NCBI GenBank assembly: GCA_022452125.1
Contig: JAKURJ010000013.1
Coordinates: forward strand, 1-22,053
From: Candidatus Poseidoniaceae archaeon
Lineage (GTDB): Archaea > Thermoplasmatota > Poseidoniia > Poseidoniales > Poseidoniaceae
Direction: 5' to 3'
Length of the DNA stretch: 22,053 nucleotides
In this document: in pieces, positions 16,736 through 22,053 of the stretch
How positions within the stretch are numbered: the stretch's first letter is position 1
Layout: each line of letters begins with the position of its first letter
The notes under the pieces: generated by a model
What the model was told of the DNA's origin: nothing
The model's database searches: none
Seen by the model: the letters and a program-made list of their open reading frames with translations, nothing else
Position numbers and translations under genes: made by a program

Positions 16736-17593
16736 CTACAAGCCATTGCTTTCTGGGTAATGATACTCAGTGGTTCTGGTTTAGTAGCCTTGTTTGTTAA
16801 TTCAATGTGGAAGAGGTACATTCGTCTCAAAGCTTTGGAGCCGGGTCTTGACAGAGAATGGGTAGCAGATTGTGCTAAACACGGCTCTGCCACATTCAAA
16901 GGAAGCAAAGTTTCGCTCAAAAATGTCAGAGATTTTTCTTGGAAGAACAAAAGAGAACACGACTCAAAATGGATTAACACCAAAGTCGACATTGATGAAA
17001 TAGTGGATGTGTGGTTTGTTATTGACCATTTTCACAAGATCAAAGGTTTAGCACATACCATGCTTACTTTCGAGTTCAGTGACGGTCAATTTATTACATT
17101 CTCATTTGAAACAAGGCGCGAAGTAGGTGAGAGATATCACCCTTGGAACGGGCTATGGAGGGCCTATGAGTTGTATTTACTAGTGGCTACTGAAAAGGAT
17201 GCTTTGCATCTGCGAACAAATGCTAGGAATCACAAGGTCCACCTATTCAGGGTTCAAACGCCACCGGGAAAAGACAAGGCTCTATTCAATGCACTGTGTG
17301 ATAGACTGAATTCACTTGCAGAAACACCGGAATGGTACCACACGCTTGGGAAGACATGCACAACAGCGATTGTTGACCAAGTGAATCTAATCACACCCGG
17401 AAGAATACCTCGCATGTGGAGGACTTTGCTACCAGGGCATTCTGCCCGAGCAGCATGGAAATTGAAACTGATCGAAGATTGGGGAGGATTCGAATCCACA
17501 ATAGATGCATCAAGAATTGATGAGCGTGCTAGAAAATGGGATGGCAAGGAAGAATATTCTCGATATATCAGAGCTCATTTGCCTCCCAAATGA
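16733..17593 (+). CDS. DUF4105 / Lnb-type N-terminal domain protein, membrane-anchored putative thiol acyltransferase or hydrolase
   Basis: 286 residues from a GTG start. One membrane helix lies at about 3-24, followed by basic WKRYIRLK. The rest matches what I know of the DUF4105 family (the Lnb N-terminal domain in bacteria), with its landmarks in order: NVRDFSWKNKREHDSKW, DIDEIVDVWFVIDHF, GLAHTMLTFEF (His108), FETRREVGE (125-133), YELYLLVATEKDALHLRTN, VHLFRV, LFNALCDRLNSLAETPEWYHTL, and KTCTTAIV (Cys209). His108 and Cys209 are the invariant pair thought to form a papain-like active site; bacterial Lnb is linked to lipoprotein N-acylation. Whether this archaeal protein acylates, hydrolyses or crosslinks anything is unknown. 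It is the third gene of an operon with two anchored surface proteins, which are possible substrates. Its last 26 bases overlap the oppositely oriented thiamine pyrophosphokinase gene. Confidence 0.85.
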   Translation: MLQAIAFWVMILSGSGLVALFVNSMWKRYIRLKALEPGLDREWVADCAKHGSATFKGSKVSLKNVRDFSWKNKREHDSKWINTKVDIDEIVDVWFVIDHFHKIKGLAHTMLTFEFSDGQFITFSFETRREVGERYHPWNGLWRAYELYLLVATEKDALHLRTNARNHKVHLFRVQTPPGKDKALFNALCDRLNSLAETPEWYHTLGKTCTTAIVDQVNLITPGRIPRMWRTLLPGHSARAAWKLKLIEDWGGFESTIDASRIDERARKWDGKEEYSRYIRAHLPPK

Positions 17594-18146
17594 ACAGTAA
17601 ATCTCCTCCATCGTGAGATACTGATACTTCTCTTGAAACAGACTTATTTCCTACACCTCTAGTTCCGCTAAAAATATCTTCTTCAGACAGAGTATATTCT
17701 ACTCCTTGCATACTCACATTTTCCACTTTTCCAAATGCCATTAACGAGCAATTAGTTCCCTCTTGCAACTCGATTTCTAATCCAGAATCAGCAACTCTAC
17801 ACGCTCTCCATCCATCGAAATATAGAATTGCATCTGATTGAGATTCGAATAGTGCAGTAAATGCTGCAAGCCGATGATCGAGGCGACCTCCTTCTACTCC
17901 AACAACCGCATCAACATCATACTCGATTAGAGCTTTAGCGAGGTCGGAATTTTGCTGATTATCATCTTTGTTTATTCCGTCGGGATTTGCGATGGAATCA
18001 AGGTCCCCAACTACTACATCCCATCCCTCAAACCTGTCTGCTGCACCATCCAAAGCAATGGTGAATTCAGCATTGTCAAGCAGGGTTTGAAGCAATTCTT
18101 CTGATGGCCATTCACCATTGGCAACAACTAGAACCATCCCGGACAT
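17568..18146 (-). CDS. Thiamine pyrophosphokinase
   Basis: Transfers pyrophosphate from ATP to thiamine to give thiamine diphosphate, in the cytoplasm. 192 residues, close to family length. The N-terminal catalytic domain shows ALDGAADRF (about 34-42), the metal-binding VVVGDLDSI, QNSDLAKAL (the TDxxKA-type motif) and VEGGRLDHRLAAF, all hallmark positions. The C-terminal beta domain has GVEYTLSEEDI and GVGNKSVS, equivalent to the thiamine-binding GLxxPL...GxSN segment. GGAG five bases before ATG 18146 supports this start over the ATG at 18137. The related archaeal MptE pterin kinase family is an alternative in principle, but the full TPK motif set argues against it. Using TPK suggests salvage of preformed thiamine. 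The gene is convergent with and overlaps the DUF4105 gene by 26 bases. No TPP riboswitch signature is seen upstream. Confidence 0.9.
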   Translation of the reverse strand: MSGMVLVVANGEWPSEELLQTLLDNAEFTIALDGAADRFEGWDVVVGDLDSIANPDGINKDDNQQNSDLAKALIEYDVDAVVGVEGGRLDHRLAAFTALFESQSDAILYFDGWRACRVADSGLEIELQEGTNCSLMAFGKVENVSMQGVEYTLSEEDIFSGTRGVGNKSVSREVSVSHDGGDLLFIWEANEL

Positions 18147-18172
18147 GAAACTCCGAAATAATTCACAGATTC

Positions 18173-18198
18173 AAGCGGTTCGCTTCGTAGTTTTTTTT
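18173..18198 (+). terminator. Hairpin plus T8 tract, intrinsic-terminator-like
   Basis: AAGCG-GTT-CGCTT (18173-18185) is a perfect 5-bp stem with a 3-base loop, followed 5 bases later by eight T residues (18191-18198). On the plus strand this resembles a weak intrinsic terminator, and archaeal termination responds mainly to T runs. It would stop plus-strand read-through from the operon ending at 17593 before the FG-GAP gene. Confidence 0.45.
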
Positions 18199-18218
18199 CG
18201 GCCCCCTAAAGGGGGCCG
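18199..18218. repeat. Strong GC-rich perfect inverted repeat
   Basis: CGGCCCCC-TAAA-GGGGGCCG is an 8-bp all-GC stem with a 4-base loop, immediately after the T8 tract and 44 bases before the next start codon. It is followed by T on neither strand, so it is not a standard terminator in either direction. It could be a 5'-leader structure of the FG-GAP gene or a remnant of a dispersed element. Confidence 0.7.
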
Positions 18219-18247
18219 TATGCTCAATCTTTGGGAATAGTAATGTA

Positions 18248-18255
18248 GGGTGGAG
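18248..18255 (+). promoter_or_regulatory. Ribosome-binding site of the FG-GAP gene
   Basis: GGGTGGAG lies 6 bases before ATG 18262 and resembles the Shine-Dalgarno consensus. It favours 18262 as the start over the in-frame ATG at 18271. Confidence 0.5.
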
Positions 18256-18261
18256 TTTGTC

Positions 18262-21200
18262 ATGGTAGTTATGTCGCGGCGAAGTAACGGGCTACCAGTC
18301 GCGATTATTGCTCTATTTTTGATTCAAATATTGTCACCAGTGGTACAGTTTCCAAATCCAGAATTAGATTCTAAAAAGGCATCTGAGGCCTCTGAAATAG
18401 GATTCTCTACTGGATCAGGTCACGATTTAGAAGGCGATGTAATCAACGTTGACGGGAAAAATTGGACGGTCAGAGGAGAATCAATTTTGGATTATTGGGC
18501 CCACGAGGTTCTCGATTCTGATTTCAACGGTTCCTTTGACCTGGTTGTAACAGATGTTGGAATTGCTTATGTTTGCACAACAAATACTTCTGAAATTCAT
18601 TTCCATACACTCCATCAAAACGGCACTCTAGACACTCTATTGGTGCAGGAATTATCTGGTGAGGAGACTCATGGCTGTGCTATTGGGGTCTCAGCCCAAA
18701 ACAGAATCCAAATCGTATACGACATTTGGGATGGCGAAAATGAGGAAACAGGAGGCCACATTAGACTAGCTCGTCTTGCTGAACCAAACGCAGTATACTT
18801 GCAAAGAACATGGCACATTCGTACAATTGCAGAGGACATTTACGCAGGCGGCGCAAATGGATTAAACCTTGAGTTTGATTCAGAATCAAGGACTCAGATT
18901 CTCTTCAAAGATAGCGTTACTCACGGACTACGCCACCTTTGGTTCAACAAAGCATACTGGAATCAAACAGTTCTAGACGAAGGGCCAATTGGTACCGATA
19001 TCGAATTCGAAATAGACCATCATGACATGTTCCACGTTGTTTACACAACTCATCCAGTGAATGAATCATTAGAAAATGAAGTCAATTTATTGAGATTCAA
19101 TGAAACGACGGAAACTCGACAAGTATTGGCTAGGAGTCATTTGATTACTGATGCCATAGGAATGGATTTAGATACAAACAATATCGAACAAATCGCATAT
19201 TCTAAGTCTGAGATTCTCAACAGTAGCGGGGTAGTGCAAGAATTCCACGAAATTTCTCTTCTCAGGAGCCTTGCAGGAAAGGACACAGGAAGAATCGACC
19301 CAACTCCAACCTCCATCATAACTTACGATGATGATTCGGTCGAAGGCGAAGTTCTCAGCGGAGATTTGAACGCAGACGGCATGGATGATTTGGTCTATAC
19401 CGACCCTGACGGAAATGGAACAATTTCTATCCACTACGGTTCCGCAAGCGGAGTTGGTGTATTAGCAGACAGAATCCTGGTAGGTTCATTTAGTGATTCA
19501 AATCTAGGAACTGGAATCGCTATCGGGGATTTCAATTGCGATGGATTTGATGATATAGCTTCCAGCGAGCCTGGAATGGCAATCAACAATTCTGGACATG
19601 TTTCTATCAGATTGGGTTCATCCTCTGGAATTTCAGATGCTGCATGGTGGGAGATGAATGGCAGTGACGATGACAACCTTGGTTGGTCTCTTACTTCACT
19701 CGGTGATGTCGAATCAGATGGCTGTGAGGATTTAGCAATCGTTGCGGACAAGCTAATCGAAGACAATGCTCAAGCATCCTTAATCAAGAATGGTCTAGTA
19801 ATGATTCTCAAGGGCAATTCGAGTTCAATGATATTCCATGCAAATATCACTCAAACCAAGGCAGGACCTATGTTTGGAATGCAAATTGCGTCCCAGGGTG
19901 ACATAAACGGTGATGGATTCCTAGACATGGTTGTATCGAACAGTGGAGATACTGATAGTCCAACAGGATATTCTTCAGTCGAGTTCTTCTATGGCACAAG
20001 TTCAGGAATTAACGTTACATCATTTGCATCTCATGAAGTACTTCAGCAGGGTAAATTGTATGGATTTGAGATGGCTTTCGTAGGTGATGTTAATGGTGAT
20101 GGATATGATGATGTAATCATCAGTGAGTTATACGCATCAACTACGCCCTACAATTCAGGTAAAGTCCACATGTGGTGCGGTTCAGCAACTGGACCTGTCA
20201 AAGACTATTGGACTGAAACGGGTAGTTTTGCTAACGCTTTGTTAGGCTACACAATTTCTCCAGCAGGAGATATCAATGAAGACGGATACGATGACTTCCT
20301 GATGATGCTTCCAGCAGCATCAAAGTCCGGAACCGTGAATCTATACCTGGGTTCACAAAATGGCCCTCGCAACGATGTCCAACTATTTGCTCAGGGAGCA
20401 GTCCAAGAGAATGTAGGATTAAATTTGTTATCGGGTATGGACTTAGACGGCGATGGAATGGGAGAGATTCTTTATTCATCTAGAGATTTGTCTCAAGGTG
20501 AAAACTTCGCCCCCGTCCTTACAATTATGTCTGAAAGAGATTGGGAGAATATCAACTTCGTATTCGATAATGAAGTGATGGAACTAGAATTGAAAACACC
20601 TCAACGAGGAAGCCCATCATTGATGGTTAAGCTATCCAACTCCAGTCTCAAACTCTTGGAGAATACTCCGGATGGATTGTCATCCGCAGGACGTTGGGAT
20701 CATAGGTATCTGACAGATGTTGACTCAGCAGTTATGGGAATCACGGATTCTGGCAAGCCTACAATCCTCGCAACCTCGACAATATCGGGCAGTTCAGCAT
20801 TAATTTCAATGACTCCAGAAGGCAATACAGGCCTCGATTTCACATTGGATTCTGGAACAGGTGTCGGTAAGCAAATGGGTTCAATTTTGGATTCCACTGG
20901 CTTACAAAGAATGGGCCACACCTCTCCAACCTATTCCTCAATTTTCTACACTGCAGAGGGTGAGTATGGATATACAACTTCACTTGTACGTTCGTCCGTT
21001 GATGTACTGTATCCGGTTCAAATCCACATAGATTCTAGCGATAACACTCGTTTGGTATATGTCGATGATGATGACCACATGGTGCGATTGAACACATTGG
21101 ATAGTTCATGGTCAGAAGTCGCGATTTTGAATACAACTCTCGGTGATGATTTTGATTCTGTTTGGACTTCTGGTGACGATTTAATTTTCGCACAAATAGG

Positions 21201-22053
21201 ATTGTCGAATAACTCAACTTATCTTCAATTAGTTGAATACAATGGCACAAATTACACAGTTTCTGATGTTTCAGAAGCTGATTTGACTGCTTCATTTGAG
21301 ATGGAAATAATAGGCGACAAATTGGTCATATCTGTCCTTGATGGAGAATATCTGAACGTACATGAGAGAAACCTGACAGGTGGTAACTGGACTAATTCCT
21401 TCCAAAGATGGATGCTACAAGATAGCAATAATGCAAACAATACTCTTGTGATGAGGGACGGTTATATCCTGTATGATTCTAATAATAACGACCAAGGAAT
21501 CGCCTACAAAAGTGAAGGCTCTTGGGTAGTACACTCAATGAATGTCCCAGACTCTGAAACAGAACCTGATTTCTTAGTGTTATCAGATAACAGCGAAGAG
21601 AGATGGCACATCACGCACACATACACTTGGGTGACACATGGGAAGCATTTGATTTGGTCTACTGGGACGTTGTCACAATCGGGAATAATGATTTCAACAT
21701 CATTTACTTCCATCAATACTGAGCATAGAGTCCCTATGGAATCTCACAATGGCAACTTGATGTTTGCTTACTCACAATCTTCAACGAACAATTTCTTTGC
21801 AATGCGAGTAGTCAGCGACCTGGACAGAGACCTAGTTCCTGATACGCATGATGATTTACCAATGATTGGAAACCAATGGGAAGATTCGGATTCAGATGGA
21901 TTTGGAGATAATTCTGTAGGACCAGAACCGGACATGTGCCCTTCCTCTTCGGGACATTCTAAGTTCGATAGGCACGGTTGTGATGACTATGAGCAAGATG
22001 TTTGGGCAGATGCCAACGACGACTGTGTTCGAGCCGTTGGTTTCTCATGGGGG
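18262..22053 (+). CDS. Giant FG-GAP (integrin-alpha-like) repeat surface protein (3' partial)
   Basis: The frame runs 1264 codons from ATG 18262 to the window edge without a stop, so the C-terminus and any membrane anchor are missing. A signal peptide (SRRSNGLPVAIIALFLIQIL) opens the protein. Residues about 60-360 are beta-rich, without a recognised family. From about 367 to 730 there are seven FG-GAP-type blades marked by calcium loops: GDLNADGMDDLVY, GDFNCDGFDDIAS, GDVESDGCEDLAI, GDINGDGFLDMVV, GDVNGDGYDDVII, GDINEDGYDDFLM and MDLDGDGMGEILY. Seven such repeats would close one beta-propeller. Residues about 1190-1264 switch to DxDxDG repeats (WEDSDSDGFGDN, DRHGCDDYEQD) like those of the protein at 13026. 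It is probably a calcium-dependent adhesin or surface-binding protein; no enzyme motif was identified. Confidence 0.88.
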   Translation, partial: MVVMSRRSNGLPVAIIALFLIQILSPVVQFPNPELDSKKASEASEIGFSTGSGHDLEGDVINVDGKNWTVRGESILDYWAHEVLDSDFNGSFDLVVTDVGIAYVCTTNTSEIHFHTLHQNGTLDTLLVQELSGEETHGCAIGVSAQNRIQIVYDIWDGENEETGGHIRLARLAEPNAVYLQRTWHIRTIAEDIYAGGANGLNLEFDSESRTQILFKDSVTHGLRHLWFNKAYWNQTVLDEGPIGTDIEFEIDHHDMFHVVYTTHPVNESLENEVNLLRFNETTETRQVLARSHLITDAIGMDLDTNNIEQIAYSKSEILNSSGVVQEFHEISLLRSLAGKDTGRIDPTPTSIITYDDDSVEGEVLSGDLNADGMDDLVYTDPDGNGTISIHYGSASGVGVLADRILVGSFSDSNLGTGIAIGDFNCDGFDDIASSEPGMAINNSGHVSIRLGSSSGISDAAWWEMNGSDDDNLGWSLTSLGDVESDGCEDLAIVADKLIEDNAQASLIKNGLVMILKGNSSSMIFHANITQTKAGPMFGMQIASQGDINGDGFLDMVVSNSGDTDSPTGYSSVEFFYGTSSGINVTSFASHEVLQQGKLYGFEMAFVGDVNGDGYDDVIISELYASTTPYNSGKVHMWCGSATGPVKDYWTETGSFANALLGYTISPAGDINEDGYDDFLMMLPAASKSGTVNLYLGSQNGPRNDVQLFAQGAVQENVGLNLLSGMDLDGDGMGEILYSSRDLSQGENFAPVLTIMSERDWENINFVFDNEVMELELKTPQRGSPSLMVKLSNSSLKLLENTPDGLSSAGRWDHRYLTDVDSAVMGITDSGKPTILATSTISGSSALISMTPEGNTGLDFTLDSGTGVGKQMGSILDSTGLQRMGHTSPTYSSIFYTAEGEYGYTTSLVRSSVDVLYPVQIHIDSSDNTRLVYVDDDDHMVRLNTLDSSWSEVAILNTTLGDDFDSVWTSGDDLIFAQIGLSNNSTYLQLVEYNGTNYTVSDVSEADLTASFEMEIIGDKLVISVLDGEYLNVHERNLTGGNWTNSFQRWMLQDSNNANNTLVMRDGYILYDSNNNDQGIAYKSEGSWVVHSMNVPDSETEPDFLVLSDNSEERWHITHTYTWVTHGKHLIWSTGTLSQSGIMISTSFTSINTEHRVPMESHNGNLMFAYSQSSTNNFFAMRVVSDLDRDLVPDTHDDLPMIGNQWEDSDSDGFGDNSVGPEPDMCPSSSGHSKFDRHGCDDYEQDVWADANDDCVRAVGFSWG

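Noticed and set aside
18147..18261. TPP riboswitch ahead of the thiamine pyrophosphokinase
   Set aside because: The minus-strand leader shows none of the conserved TPP aptamer segments (CTGAGA, ACCTGAT).

Overview
The window looks like a fragment of a marine planktonic euryarchaeon, most probably Marine Group II (Poseidoniales). This is inferred from gene content and style. The genes are AT-leaning and tightly packed. There are several very large secreted proteins, each with an N-terminal signal and one C-terminal membrane helix. DxDxDG (thrombospondin type 3-like) and FG-GAP calcium-loop repeats are present. There are dolichol-phosphate-type and GT4 glycosyltransferases, a bacterial-type UvrC, and a mix of Shine-Dalgarno and possibly leaderless starts. 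No rRNA, tRNA, CRISPR array, transposase or phage gene is visible, and no gene-free stretch exceeds about 170 bases.

Layout. (1) 1-2192 (+): 3' part of a large membrane-anchored surface protein of unknown family. (2) 2189-3913 (-): uvrC, convergent with gene 1, the two stop codons overlapping. (3) 4000-6042 (+): winged-helix plus STAND-type NTPase plus helical-repeat protein, divergent from uvrC. (4) 6112-10671 (+): 1519-residue surface protein with a parallel beta-helix followed by Ig/PKD-like repeats and a membrane anchor. (5) 10838-11611 (-) and 11695-12969 (+): a divergent pair of GT2 and GT4 glycosyltransferases. (6) 13026-17593 (+): a coupled three-gene operon, made of a DxDxDG-repeat surface protein, an Ig-like membrane protein with a tryptophan-rich cytoplasmic tail, and a membrane-anchored DUF4105/Lnb-like protein with conserved His and Cys. 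(7) 17568-18146 (-): thiamine pyrophosphokinase, overlapping the previous gene tail to tail. (8) 18262-22053 (+): 5' part of a giant FG-GAP/integrin-alpha-like surface protein ending in DxDxDG repeats and running off the window.

The common theme is the cell surface: five single-pass exoproteins, two glycosyltransferases that could glycosylate them or build a surface glycan, and one candidate surface-modifying enzyme. The three-gene operon at 13026-17593 is the most promising undescribed system. Overlapping or adjacent stop/start codons and good ribosome-binding sites tie a putative DUF4105 thiol enzyme to two membrane-anchored exoproteins, which suggests that it acts on them or in the same envelope process. 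The STAND protein, uvrC and thiamine pyrophosphokinase look like independent housekeeping or regulatory genes.
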